From contig CALMON010000068.1 in NCBI GenBank assembly GCA_937871785.1, forward strand, positions 7,448 to 61,586: a stretch of 54,139 nt of DNA, written 5' to 3'. A program made the position numbers and the translations under genes. The notes beneath the pieces were generated by a model. That model was not told the DNA's origin. It made no database searches and was given only the letters and a program-made list of their open reading frames with translations. Numbering within the stretch: position 1 is the stretch's first letter; each line of letters starts with the position of its first letter. This DNA comes from an uncultured Granulicella sp. (GTDB lineage: Bacteria > Acidobacteriota > Terriglobia > Terriglobales > Acidobacteriaceae). This document shows, in pieces, positions 39,176-47,997 of the stretch.

Positions 39176-42100
39176 TCAGTCCGCGGCGGACGAACTCGCG
39201 GTGACTCCACGCATGCTCTTCGCGCTCCCGGAGTCTGAAGCCCTCGGTGCGTCGAGACCGCCATGCAACCCGAAATTCTGGAGCGCGACCGCGTTCACCC
39301 ACACCTCGTGCAGCGTGGAAAGATAGCTCATCTGCAGCTGAAATAGCGTGCGTTGCGACACAAGAACCTGCGGATATGCTCCCGCCATGCCGTTGTACTT
39401 TGCCAGATACAGCGAGTAAGCTCGCTGCGCGCGCGGAATCAGTTGCGTCTTGTAGCGCTCGGCCGCGAACCGCGCCGCTAGGTAGGCCTGCGCCAGCGGT
39501 TCAGCGGTTTGCGCCGCTACCAGGCGCGCCCGCACGACTTCCTGCCGCGCTCGTTCGACGTCGGCACGGGCCGCTTCCGACGCGCCCTGGTTGTGGTTCC
39601 ACAGCGGCAGGTCCACCCCGACGGTGGCGAAACTTTGCGGACCCGCCGCGTGCGCGGGTGTCGCGTTCAACTGCTCGCCGTTGTACTGCTCGCCGGCTTT
39701 CAGTTGCAGGTCCGGCACCGGATCGCGCTTGACGCTGCGCAGCCGCGCCTCGTTTACCAGCACTTCCTGCTCACTCCGCCTCACGGCAGGACTTGCGGCG
39801 GCAATGGCGGCCACCTGCTGTTCGGCATCGAGCACCGGCGTGTTTCCAAGCTCTCCCGCCAGCGGGCTGACCGTCAGCGCGGGCTGGCCGGCGACGGTCG
39901 CCAGCAGATGGAAATCCTGCAAGAACATGCGTTGCGCCATGGCGTAATCGATCTTCGCCTGTTCGGACTCGACCTCTGCCTGCAGGATGTCGGGAGCATC
40001 CGCCTGGCCAACGTTGGCAAGCTGATGCACGGTGTCGACCGCGTCCGCCGCCAGCCCCAGCAGCCGCTGCCGCAGCACGACCTTCGCCTGCGAGGTGAGC
40101 GCCGTGTAGAACGCCGCGGTGACGTCGTTGTGGACGCGCGCCGTCTGCTCTTCCACCCCGGCCATTTCGGCAAGCCGCTGCTGCTCGTACACATCGCGCC
40201 GCAGCCGGAGCTTGCCGCCGAGCACGATCGTCTGGGCCACAAACCCGCCCTGCTCGCCGCCGCCGTAGCTGCCGCCGCGAATCTGCTCGCCCTGGTAGCC
40301 CACCGTGGGGTTGGGATAGAGCGTCGCCTGCCGCGCCTCCGCAGCCGACCGCCGCACGAGCTCGCGGGCCTGCGCCAGCGTCGGATTGTGCGCGTCCGCC
40401 GCTTGCAGAAACTCCGCCAGCGACAACGCTTTGCGGGCCGCGACACCGGCGAGCAGGTCCGGCGCGGGAAGAGTTTCGCCGGTCTTCCGGGAGGGGTCCT
40501 CGGGCTCCTGCAGCCCCAGCGTGTTGTGGACAGCAGCCGGTACGGCCTGGCCCGGCGCCGGTATCGACATCTTTATGCCATCGGTAGGCATGTCCTGGCC
40601 GGAGCCGCCCTGCTGCACTCCGGTCATGCCGCCCATGTCCATCCCCGGCATGGAACCCGGCTGCGCGGCGGCAGGCGCCGGCGAGGCCTGAGGTGCCGGC
40701 TGCGCGTGCTGCGACGGCCTTTTCGCAGCAGGTGCGGGCATCGGTTTCGACATATCCATGCCCGGCATCGCCTGTCCCCGAGCCACCGCCCCGGCTAGCA
40801 CCAGGGCCAGCAGCACCAGCACGTTCTTCACGCCCGCCAGCACCGAGGCATACGGATCGTTCGGCCGAGCCGCTTGCTTCATACGCCCGACCACCTGGTC
40901 GTACAGCTCCGGCGGCAGTACGCGGACAAACGTCATCATGCCCTGCATGTACTGGCTCCAACCGGGGCGCAGGCCGTAGTTTTCGGGCTTCGCGACGGTG
41001 GCGTCCATGCGCATCATCGGGCCTTCCATGTAGGCGTCCTGCGGGAAATTCGGCACATTGCCGGCGTTGGCCGCCACGTCGGGCTGCATGTCGGCCATCG
41101 GCATGCCGCTCATCGTCATGCCAGCCCTGGCGTCTCCGGCCTTTGGCCGAGAGAGCGGCCCATTCGTGGTCGCAAGGTCCGAGTCCGAACCGAACCCCAT
41201 GCCGCGGCCGAGGCTGGTGCCGTAGTCCTCGCCCATTGGCGCGCCGGGGGTGCCCTGCAACATCCCCATGCCAGTGTTCATGTCGACCCCGCTCGGCATA
41301 TCCCGCCCCGTGCGCGTCATCTTGCCCACGGTCGACGACATCTCGTTCATCATGTGATGCGGCAGATGGCAATGCACCATCCAGTCGCCGGGGTTGTTTG
41401 CCACAAACTCCACCGCGCGCGCCTGCGCCACGCCCACCAGAACGGTGTTTCCCGGCCACCAGCCGGCCTCCGGAATGCGTCCGCCCTCTGTCCCGGTAAT
41501 GTGAAACGTGTGCCCGTGCATGTGCATCGGGTGGTGGTCCATGCCCAGGTTGATGAAGCGGATGCGGACGCGGTCGCCCTGCCGCACGATCAGCGGCGTA
41601 CTGGCCGGGCCGGCCTTGCCGTTCAACAACAGCCAGTTGTATTCCATGTTCATCGTGTTGGGCACAATGTTGCTTGGCAGCACAGCGTACTCCTGCAGGT
41701 GGAGCACGAAATCCTTGTCGCAATGCGGCCGGTACGGCACGCGCGGATGCATGATAAAGGCGCCCAGCATCCCGGCCATTTCCTGCATGGCCATGTGCGA
41801 GTGGTAGAAGTACGTGCCTTCCTGGTGGATGGTGAACTCGTACACAAAGCGGCCGCCCGGCTTGACCGCGTCCTGGCTGATTCCCGGCTGCCCGTCGTAT
41901 TGAATCTGGTCTTCGAAGCCGTGCCAGTGGATGGAGCTCGGCTCCGGCAGTTGATTATCGAAGATGACGCGCACACGATCGCCCTGCGTCACCTGAATGG
42001 TGGGGCCGGGCGCAGAGCCGTTGAAGCCCCACACGGCGATTGTTTTGTCCGGAGCGATGCGCTGCTCGATCACCTGCGCGATCAGGTGAAACACCTTCAC

Positions 42101-42289
42101 GTCACCGTCCATCAAGAACGGGAGGTCGCCGACATCCGTGGTAACGACGGGTACGTTGAAGGCCGGGCCGGCCGCGGGTTTGGGGGTGCCCGAAGCTCCT
42201 GCGCGCGACTCCGCGAACACCTTCGACGATGTAAACAGCCCGGCTCCCAGGCCAAGGGCACTTTGTAAAAACGAACGGCGATTTGCCAT
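39176..42289 (-). CDS. Multicopper oxidase fused in frame to TolC/CusC-type outer-membrane efflux protein
   Basis: One 1037-residue frame. Residues 1 to about 485 are a Tat-exported multicopper oxidase (NRRSFLQSALGLGAG; copper motifs HWHG, HSH, HPMHMHGHTF, HCHLPHHMMNEM) with Met-rich stretches such as MTMSGMPMADM. From about residue 487 a second signal-like segment appears (GTG at 40831: MKNVLVLLALVLAGAVARGQA), followed by Met-rich MPGMDMSKPMP and MPGMDMGG and then a full outer-membrane efflux domain of alternating coiled coils (NPTVGYQGEQIRGG, VGVDLPLWNHNQG, AYSLYLAKYNGMAG). The oxidase start ATG 42289 has GGAG 8 nt upstream. Either a fusion exists, or two proteins are made (551 aa from 40831) and a frameshift has removed the oxidase stop. 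Copper tolerance is the likely role. Confidence 0.85.
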   Translation of the reverse strand: MANRRSFLQSALGLGAGLFTSSKVFAESRAGASGTPKPAAGPAFNVPVVTTDVGDLPFLMDGDVKVFHLIAQVIEQRIAPDKTIAVWGFNGSAPGPTIQVTQGDRVRVIFDNQLPEPSSIHWHGFEDQIQYDGQPGISQDAVKPGGRFVYEFTIHQEGTYFYHSHMAMQEMAGMLGAFIMHPRVPYRPHCDKDFVLHLQEYAVLPSNIVPNTMNMEYNWLLLNGKAGPASTPLIVRQGDRVRIRFINLGMDHHPMHMHGHTFHITGTEGGRIPEAGWWPGNTVLVGVAQARAVEFVANNPGDWMVHCHLPHHMMNEMSSTVGKMTRTGRDMPSGVDMNTGMGMLQGTPGAPMGEDYGTSLGRGMGFGSDSDLATTNGPLSRPKAGDARAGMTMSGMPMADMQPDVAANAGNVPNFPQDAYMEGPMMRMDATVAKPENYGLRPGWSQYMQGMMTFVRVLPPELYDQVVGRMKQAARPNDPYASVLAGVKNVLVLLALVLAGAVARGQAMPGMDMSKPMPAPAAKRPSQHAQPAPQASPAPAAAQPGSMPGMDMGGMTGVQQGGSGQDMPTDGIKMSIPAPGQAVPAAVHNTLGLQEPEDPSRKTGETLPAPDLLAGVAARKALSLAEFLQAADAHNPTLAQARELVRRSAAEARQATLYPNPTVGYQGEQIRGGSYGGGEQGGFVAQTIVLGGKLRLRRDVYEQQRLAEMAGVEEQTARVHNDVTAAFYTALTSQAKVVLRQRLLGLAADAVDTVHQLANVGQADAPDILQAEVESEQAKIDYAMAQRMFLQDFHLLATVAGQPALTVSPLAGELGNTPVLDAEQQVAAIAAASPAVRRSEQEVLVNEARLRSVKRDPVPDLQLKAGEQYNGEQLNATPAHAAGPQSFATVGVDLPLWNHNQGASEAARADVERARQEVVRARLVAAQTAEPLAQAYLAARFAAERYKTQLIPRAQRAYSLYLAKYNGMAGAYPQVLVSQRTLFQLQMSYLSTLHEVWVNAVALQNFGLHGGLDAPRASDSGSAKSMRGVTASSSAAD

Positions 42290-42444
42290 GTAACAACTCC
42301 GCTTGCCGGTTGCGGCCCAGTTCGGATAGAGTCCGGGCCGACACTGCCAGGAAGGTCCGCGCCCTCTCAGCTTTCGAAGATGGCGAGCAGCACGCGCACC
42401 TCCAGCTTCCGGCGCGGTTTCACGCCGGGACTCGGAGTGATGAG

Positions 42445-42861
42445 CTAGACGCGAAGCAAGGTGTTGTCGGTCAGGCTGGATCGCCGAGGGGGATGTGGCC
42501 ACAGTCTCGGCAGCCAATTGCCGCTACGTCCCTCGCGGTAGGCCGGCGTCGAAAGACCGGCGATCGCGACAGGAAGAACCAGCACCTGCACCCGCTTTTG
42601 CACAGAGGGGACTGCGTTCGGCGACGCTTGCAGAAGGCCGGCACAGGCAGCGTGGGCACAGCAGCCGCGATGGGCAAACGTTCTGCCCGGCAGCCCGCGG
42701 GCCTCCATCGGACAAGGCTCCATGGCTTCTGCCGACATGCCCGACATCGCCGTCACCGCTCGCATAGCCGTGCCGCACGACGCCGCACACGCCAACGGCG
42801 AAAACGTGCTCACCATCACCAGGAGTGCCAGCAGCAGCGCCGTCATGGAACGAAGCTTCAT
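42445..42861 (-). CDS. Exported Cys/Met-rich protein upstream of the copper oxidase
   Basis: A 138-residue protein with a signal peptide (KLRSMTALLLALLVMVSTFSPLACA). The mature part begins with potential metal ligands: CGTAM, AMSGMSAEAMEPCPM and GCCAHAAC. The second half is Pro/Arg-rich without recognised motifs. It lies between merC and the oxidase on the same strand, so a role in periplasmic copper or heavy-metal binding is a fair inference, no more. The start is ATG 42861, with a closely spaced AAGGA; ATG 42846 is possible. Confidence 0.55.
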   Translation of the reverse strand: MKLRSMTALLLALLVMVSTFSPLACAASCGTAMRAVTAMSGMSAEAMEPCPMEARGLPGRTFAHRGCCAHAACAGLLQASPNAVPSVQKRVQVLVLPVAIAGLSTPAYREGRSGNWLPRLWPHPPRRSSLTDNTLLRV

Positions 42862-42956
42862 CTTCCTTATGCTATCGCCAATGCCACCCCCAGTGCACAT
42901 ACAGCAGCCAGCGGCTACCCTTTTGTAGCGGATGGGAAGCCGCTTTCATGGCTCCA

Positions 42957-43373
42957 TCAACAGGACGCGCAGACACAGCGTCGGCAGAAGGCATGGTTCA
43001 GCCGATGCGACGAAATCAAGCCGCTTCTCACCATGGTCACGACGACCTCTATCCGATGCGCAGGCAGACGGTCGCCCAGAAACGCATCGAGCCAAAGACA
43101 CAGCAGCCCACCGGCCATCCGTCCCACCACCAGCATCCGCCGGTGCCGCCGAAACCCGCAAACGAGAGCGATTGCCCCGATCAGCGCGATCAACACCGCG
43201 AGCGTCCGATGCATCCCCTCCACGGAAGGAAGAAAACGCACCAGCACCGCCGATGCCGAAAGCGCCACCGGCGTCAGCAGGCAGTGCACCAGGCAAAGCG
43301 CGGATGTCCACACGCCTACCCTGTCGGCCCATGGTACTGCTGTTTTTTCGGCGAAAGAAATGACGAGGGTCAC
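42957..43373 (-). CDS. MerC-domain membrane protein
   Basis: A 138-residue protein with about four membrane segments. The MerC signature is in helix 1 (TSALCLVHCLLTPVALSA, Cys-x3-Cys with His), which in mercury transporters receives the metal ion. The C-terminal end HAFCRRCVCASC adds four Cys. MerC-domain proteins outside mer operons are often zinc- or other metal-related. The GTG start at 43373 has no ribosome site; the inverted repeat at 43375-43398 is immediately upstream, so the message may be leaderless or nearly so. First gene of a probable merC - Cys-rich - oxidase run. Confidence 0.75.
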   Translation of the reverse strand: MTLVISFAEKTAVPWADRVGVWTSALCLVHCLLTPVALSASAVLVRFLPSVEGMHRTLAVLIALIGAIALVCGFRRHRRMLVVGRMAGGLLCLWLDAFLGDRLPAHRIEVVVTMVRSGLISSHRLNHAFCRRCVCASC

Positions 43374-43374
43374 A

Positions 43375-43398
43375 CTAATGTATAACCATTCGCATTAG
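43375..43398 (-). promoter_or_regulatory. Inverted repeat upstream of the MerC gene
   Basis: A perfect 6-bp inverted repeat, CTAATG-N12-CATTAG, starts 2 nt before the GTG codon of the MerC gene. Inside it, on the minus strand, TATACA resembles a -10 box. The position is right for a metal-sensing repressor site (Fur/Zur, ArsR or MerR type), but it does not match any single consensus well. Confidence 0.4.
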
Positions 43399-43541
43399 CG
43401 AAAGCGCAGCAGGAATGGTCGTACCCTGCCACGGGCCACTTGAGGCAATATTGCGCCTCCAGAGAACGCGGCCACGCGGCGCTTCGCGAATAAATGTGAT
43501 TTCACCTGCGCGTCGTGCAGACGGACGGCGTCGAACCACAC

Positions 43542-44051
43542 ATGCTGGTGCCACAATCGATTCGCGAGTGGTTTCGCTGCCATGTGTTACATCCCTTGCT
43601 GCGTCTGCTACGCGGCGGGGTAACGCCGAAACGGCTTGCCTGGAGCCTGGCGTTTGGGATGGTCGTGGGCATCAACCCTTCGGTGGGACTGACCACTGTC
43701 TTCGTGATGGTACTGGCGTGGACCTTTGGCCTGAGTAAACTTGCGTCGCTGATCGGCACCCACGTCGTTGCACCGCTGCACTTGCTGCTATTGATTCCCT
43801 TTATCCAGCTCGGGGTGCACCTTTTCCACACGCGCAAACTGCCCATGGACCGCAAGCAGATGGAGCATCTTAGCCGCCATCCCTTGCGGCTGTTTCACGA
43901 TATTTGGCAGTGGGAATGGCACGCGCTGGTGGTGTGGGCCGTGATCGCGGCGATCGCCATGCCGTTGCTGGCGAGATATCTTCGTCGTGCCCTCATCTTG
44001 CTGCGGCGGCGGCACCGGACAACTCTGCGCTCGCGCACGGCCGCTTCCTAA
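43542..44051 (+). CDS. DUF2062 membrane protein
   Basis: A 169-residue protein with three or four membrane segments and the DUF2062 pattern: LLRGGVTPKRLAWSLAFGMVVGINPSVGLTTVFVMVLAWTFGL, then a second hydrophobic block (HVVAPLHLLLLIPFIQLG) and a basic C-terminal end (RRALILLRRRHRTTLR). Its function is unknown; members are sometimes fused to glycosyltransferases. The start is ATG 43542 or GTG 43515; neither has a clear ribosome site. It points away from the metal genes and towards the convergent MOSC gene. Confidence 0.75.
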   Translation: MLVPQSIREWFRCHVLHPLLRLLRGGVTPKRLAWSLAFGMVVGINPSVGLTTVFVMVLAWTFGLSKLASLIGTHVVAPLHLLLLIPFIQLGVHLFHTRKLPMDRKQMEHLSRHPLRLFHDIWQWEWHALVVWAVIAAIAMPLLARYLRRALILLRRRHRTTLRSRTAAS

Positions 44052-44066
44052 TTATCGGCGGTCACC

Positions 44067-44861
44067 TTACGAGGTTTGCTCTTGCAGCCACACCGCATCG
44101 CCAGCCGCGACCACGCCTTCCCTTACCACAACCGCAAGCACGCCTGCCGTTCCTTCGTTTTCGCGAGCCACGTCGCGCAGCAGGTCCGGTTGCGCCGGGC
44201 CGCCGTCGGGATCAAGCGTCAACAGCACGCATCGGCCCTGACGTTCCAGCAGCAACAGTCGCAGCCGGTCGCCAAGCCGCAGTTGCCGTCCCGCCAAATC
44301 GTCGAGCCGCATGTCCGGCTCCAGCCGCAGGTACAGGTTCGCCCGAAAGGCTCGCACGTCCACCTCGCGGCCTAAACGCCGCGCCACGTCCTCCACGAAG
44401 TTCTGGTCGACCAGCGAAACCGGCCCGCAGTCGGTCAGCGCCCGCTCCGACCGGCGCAGCACCACCTCGGGCAGTTCCGGTAAGGTCTGCCGCAGACGGT
44501 CGACGGCATCTTCCGCATCGAGAAGAACCCACGTTCCTGCTGGTGTTTCCACCTCAACCACCAGGTCGTCGATGTCGCCGAAGATCGGCGTCATCCCGGG
44601 GCCCTGCGCCGCAGCCCAGTTCGGCGGCTCCACGGCGCGCTCCGGGTGCCGGAACACCGGGCGATGAAGCAACATCGCCGGCCGCTCGCGTGCCGTAAGC
44701 CACGGAAACGACGCGCGGCCGTCGGGCTCGAGCAGCGCGTAGATGCGGTCGCCATACACACCGCCGTGCCCAACGAACACCTGCGGCAATGCTTCGCCCG
44801 CCATACTTTTTACCGGATACCGCCAGATCGCTTCCACCTCGCCGATCGCCCGCTCACCCAC
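44067..44861 (-). CDS. MOSC-domain protein
   Basis: A 264-residue protein with an N-terminal MOSC_N beta-barrel (VEAIWRYPVKSMAGEAL, VYGDRIYALLEPDGR) and a C-terminal MOSC domain (RFRANLYL-like VRAFRANLYLRL; GDRLRLLLLERQGRCVLLTLDPDGG). MOSC proteins bind molybdenum cofactor or pyridoxal-type sulfur carriers, often as N-hydroxylated-compound reductases (mARC, YcbX, YiiM). The single Cys in RQGRC is the expected cofactor-binding residue. A ferredoxin domain is absent. It is divergent from the ABC exporter, with 85 nt between them. Confidence 0.82.
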   Translation of the reverse strand: MGERAIGEVEAIWRYPVKSMAGEALPQVFVGHGGVYGDRIYALLEPDGRASFPWLTARERPAMLLHRPVFRHPERAVEPPNWAAAQGPGMTPIFGDIDDLVVEVETPAGTWVLLDAEDAVDRLRQTLPELPEVVLRRSERALTDCGPVSLVDQNFVEDVARRLGREVDVRAFRANLYLRLEPDMRLDDLAGRQLRLGDRLRLLLLERQGRCVLLTLDPDGGPAQPDLLRDVARENEGTAGVLAVVVREGVVAAGDAVWLQEQTS

Positions 44862-44946
44862 ATTTCACCTCTACCCCGACTCACCCTGTATATAGATGAC
44901 GAAAGCAGCAAGCGTCGCAATGCTGTCAGGCAGTGTCTAACTTCAT

Positions 44947-46782
44947 ATGTCTCTAGCTCAGGATGCGGTTGAAGGCGGTTCCCGCAGGAACGGCCTTTCC
45001 ATCTCGCAGTTGCTCAAACCGCACCGCCGCGCGCTCTGGCTCGGTCTTCTCGCCACATTTGGGGAGTCGGTCACCGATGCCCTGCAGCCGTGGCCCATCA
45101 AGGTGCTGCTCGATAACGTGATCGGCCATAAGCAGTCGAACAGCAAGATTTTTCGCTGGATCGGCACGCACTTTGGTACCGACCCGCACCATCTGCTCGG
45201 TTTTGTGTGCATCTCGATCCTGTTGATCGCCATCGTCGACGCTTTCTGCACCTACGGGGAAAAATACGTCACCACCTCCGTCGGCCAATGGGTGACGCAC
45301 GATCTGCGCAGCCGCCTGTATGAGCGCGTGCAGCGCCTTTCGCTCGCCTACCATGACCAGAAGGAAACCGGCGACCTGATCAGCCGCGTCACCTCGGACA
45401 TCGACTCCGTCCAGAGCTTCATCGTGTCCGGCCTTCTTTCGATCGTGGTCGACGTCATGACACTGCTGGTGATGATCGGCTTTATGTTTCACCTCAACTG
45501 GCGGCTCACCCTGGTCGCGCTCGCGGTGGTCCCGGCGCTTTTCGGCGTGGTGTACAGCTACACGCGCAAGTCGAAAAAAGCCTCGCGCGAGGTACGCAAG
45601 CGCGAAGGCCGCATGATTTCAGTCGTGCAGGAAGTTCTCGGCTCCATCCGCGTCGTGAAGGCGTTTTCCCGCGAAGGCTACGAGGTTAAAAGGCTTGAAG
45701 GCGAGTCGCTCAAGACGGTGGAAGCCGCACTCGCCGCGCGTGCGATGAAGTCGCGGCTGGTGCCGATCGTCACCGTTATCACCGGTCTCGGCACCTGCGG
45801 CGTGGTGTATTTCGGCGGCCTTTCCGCGCTGCACGCTGGCCTTACCGGTGGCGTGATTTTTATCTTTTTGAGCTACATCCGCAGCATGTACAAGCCCATG
45901 CAGGACCTTTCAAAAGTCATGGACTCCTACACGAAAGCCGACATCGGCTACGAGCGCATCATGGAAGTGATCGGCAACGAGAGCGAACTGCTCGACGAGC
46001 CCGAAGCCCGCTCTCTGCCGCGCGTTCAGGGTGCCATCCGCTTTGAGCACGTCGACTTCTGGTACAAGGACGATCAGCCCGTCCTCAAAGACATCAACAT
46101 TTCTGTCGACCCCGGCCAAACTATCGCCCTCGTCGGCCCTACGGGCTCCGGCAAGACCACTATCGTCAACCTGCTCGCGCGCTTTTACGATCCCATCCAC
46201 GGCCGCATCACCATTGACGGTGCCGACATCCGGCAGGTCAAGCAGGCTTCGCTGCGCAACCAGATCAGCTTCGTGCTGCAGGACACGGTACTGTTCAGCG
46301 GCACCATCTGGGACAACATCGCCTACGGCAAGCCCAAGGCAAAACGGGCCGAGGTCATTGCCGCCGCCGACGCGGCCAATGCGCTCGAGTTCATCAATAA
46401 GCTGCCGGACCGGTTCGACGCTGTGGTCGGCGAGCGCGGCGTGTCGCTTTCCGGGGGCCAGCGCCAGCGCATTGCCATCGCTCGCGCCATAATCCGCAAC
46501 AGCCCCATCCTGGTGCTCGATGAGCCGACCGCCGCGCTTGACGCGGGTTCGGAGCAGCTTGTTTTCGACGCGCTCGATCGCCTCAAGGAGGGCCGCACAT
46601 CCATCGTGATCGCGCATCGCCTGTCCACGATCCGCAGTGCATCGAATATCTTTGTCGTCCGCGACGGAAGCATCGTGGAGCACGGCAGCCATGAAGAACT
46701 GATCGGCCGCGAAGATGGCGTGTATCGCGAGTTGCACGACATTCAGTTCGGGCAAAAGGAAGAGGCAATGCTTCACATGTAA
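44947..46782 (+). CDS. MsbA-like ABC exporter (fused permease-ATPase)
   Basis: A 611-residue half-transporter. Six membrane helices (about 30-330) come first, including the intracellular motif YHDQKETGDLISRVTSDIDSVQ typical of type IV exporters. The ATPase follows with Walker [11 protein letters not shown]-loop FVLQDTVLFSGT, signature LSGGQRQR, Walker B ILVLDEPTAALD and switch His in VIAHRLST. Lipid A flippase (MsbA) or a drug/lipid exporter are both possible. It is complete and of normal length, working as a homodimer. The stop is 29 nt before the convergent secreted protein gene. Confidence 0.88.
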   Translation: MSLAQDAVEGGSRRNGLSISQLLKPHRRALWLGLLATFGESVTDALQPWPIKVLLDNVIGHKQSNSKIFRWIGTHFGTDPHHLLGFVCISILLIAIVDAFCTYGEKYVTTSVGQWVTHDLRSRLYERVQRLSLAYHDQKETGDLISRVTSDIDSVQSFIVSGLLSIVVDVMTLLVMIGFMFHLNWRLTLVALAVVPALFGVVYSYTRKSKKASREVRKREGRMISVVQEVLGSIRVVKAFSREGYEVKRLEGESLKTVEAALAARAMKSRLVPIVTVITGLGTCGVVYFGGLSALHAGLTGGVIFIFLSYIRSMYKPMQDLSKVMDSYTKADIGYERIMEVIGNESELLDEPEARSLPRVQGAIRFEHVDFWYKDDQPVLKDINISVDPGQTIALVGPTGSGKTTIVNLLARFYDPIHGRITIDGADIRQVKQASLRNQISFVLQDTVLFSGTIWDNIAYGKPKAKRAEVIAAADAANALEFINKLPDRFDAVVGERGVSLSGGQRQRIAIARAIIRNSPILVLDEPTAALDAGSEQLVFDALDRLKEGRTSIVIAHRLSTIRSASNIFVVRDGSIVEHGSHEELIGREDGVYRELHDIQFGQKEEAMLHM

Positions 46783-46811
46783 ACATCGCACCGTTGTTGG
46801 GCTGCCATGTT

Positions 46812-47867
46812 CTACTTCAAAGCCTTGAGTTCAGCGATGCGCTCTTCCACGATCTTCACAAACTGCGCTGAAGTGTCCTCATCGAAACCAGATTGAAACG
46901 CATCCATCAGTTGCTTGTGCGAAAGCTGCCCGAGCAGGGCACCGATCCACTTTGCGTCCGCAATCGGAATATTTTTGCCGATGTACGACAGCCCGCTCCG
47001 TCGGAAGTAGTCCGCACCGAGGAATCCGCCGCTCTGCACGAGAGCGCTCATAGGCGGCGCTGGCGTGCCGAAGCTTACCGTCGCCTCGGTCGTGTTGACA
47101 ATGAATTTCGATGACTCATAGCTTTCGAGATTGCCTTTATCCTTCGCGCGGCTGATGGTCCGGGCGTTGGTCGCGAAACTTGCTCCCACGTCGCTCACCA
47201 GGAAAATTGGCCGTCCATCGCCCTTGCCGTCGGTGTAGACAGCGTTATTCTCATCCTTTAAGTCCCAATTGTTCAGCACGGCCATCATTACGCGCAGGCC
47301 GTTGAACTCCCTAGTACCGACAAAAGGATTCTTCTTCCACTCCCAGGTGCCGATCTTGTTTTCGCCACCGGGCTTGCGCGCAAACCGCACGTTTTCTACA
47401 TGCGTCGCTCCGTTCAACCCCCCGCGCGACAGCTTCAGCCCGGGAATGTCCGCGCTGGCTACCAGATAATCGTCGTTTGCATAGTACCCCATCGCCCACA
47501 GCAGCCGAGACGCCACCACTTCCGGCCGAGCTTCTTCGCCAAGCTTCACGCGCCATTTCTTATCGTCGGCGTCGCGTACGTCGAATTTCGGATTCGTGCC
47601 ATTCTTGTCTTCTGCCAGAAACACGTACGGCGGCCGAGGCATGTGCTTTTCTCCGCCCTGACCCGAGGCAAGATCCAACGCGGCGATGTTGCCGGGATCA
47701 CGCCAGATCACCGCATTTTTCAGGGCCTTTTCTTCTACCGGCTTATGGCTCTTCATGTTAGCCACTTTTTGTGCCGCTTTATCGTCCTGAGCCGAGCCCG
47801 GGAGCGCACAACTTGTCGCCAGAGACGCCATGGCGACCACCGAACAAAGTGCCTTCTTCAAATTCAC
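46812..47867 (-). CDS. Secreted protein with kinase-like residue pattern
   Basis: A 351-residue protein with a signal peptide (MNLKKALCSVVAMASLATSCALPGSA); Cys20 might be lipidated, though the lipobox is weak. I do not recognise the family with certainty. The order and spacing of conserved-looking residues resemble Fam20/HipA/CotH-type kinases: WRVKLGEEARPEVVASRLL (Lys108, Glu116), VLNNWDLKDENN (Asp202, Asn207) and IFLVSDVGASF (Asp226, Gly228). That would mean ATP binding outside the cytoplasm, or loss of catalysis. It sits between an ABC exporter and a divergent PLD-like gene; no functional link is proven. Confidence 0.6.
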   Translation of the reverse strand: MNLKKALCSVVAMASLATSCALPGSAQDDKAAQKVANMKSHKPVEEKALKNAVIWRDPGNIAALDLASGQGGEKHMPRPPYVFLAEDKNGTNPKFDVRDADDKKWRVKLGEEARPEVVASRLLWAMGYYANDDYLVASADIPGLKLSRGGLNGATHVENVRFARKPGGENKIGTWEWKKNPFVGTREFNGLRVMMAVLNNWDLKDENNAVYTDGKGDGRPIFLVSDVGASFATNARTISRAKDKGNLESYESSKFIVNTTEATVSFGTPAPPMSALVQSGGFLGADYFRRSGLSYIGKNIPIADAKWIGALLGQLSHKQLMDAFQSGFDEDTSAQFVKIVEERIAELKALK

Positions 47868-47997
47868 GCAGATTCCTTTCGCGCAATCCCCAGCGCCTGC
47901 CTATTGGAAGCATCCAACCCGGAGAACGATGGTTCTGCATCAAAAATAGAACACCGCTCGTTTAGCCCGATCACGAACTGTAGCCAAAGGAACGACA

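Noticed and set aside
39771-41723. Long alternate frames (650 codons minus, 464 codons plus) over the oxidase-TolC gene
   Set aside because: Arg/Gly/His-rich translations without motifs, explained by high-GC codon bias of the real frame.
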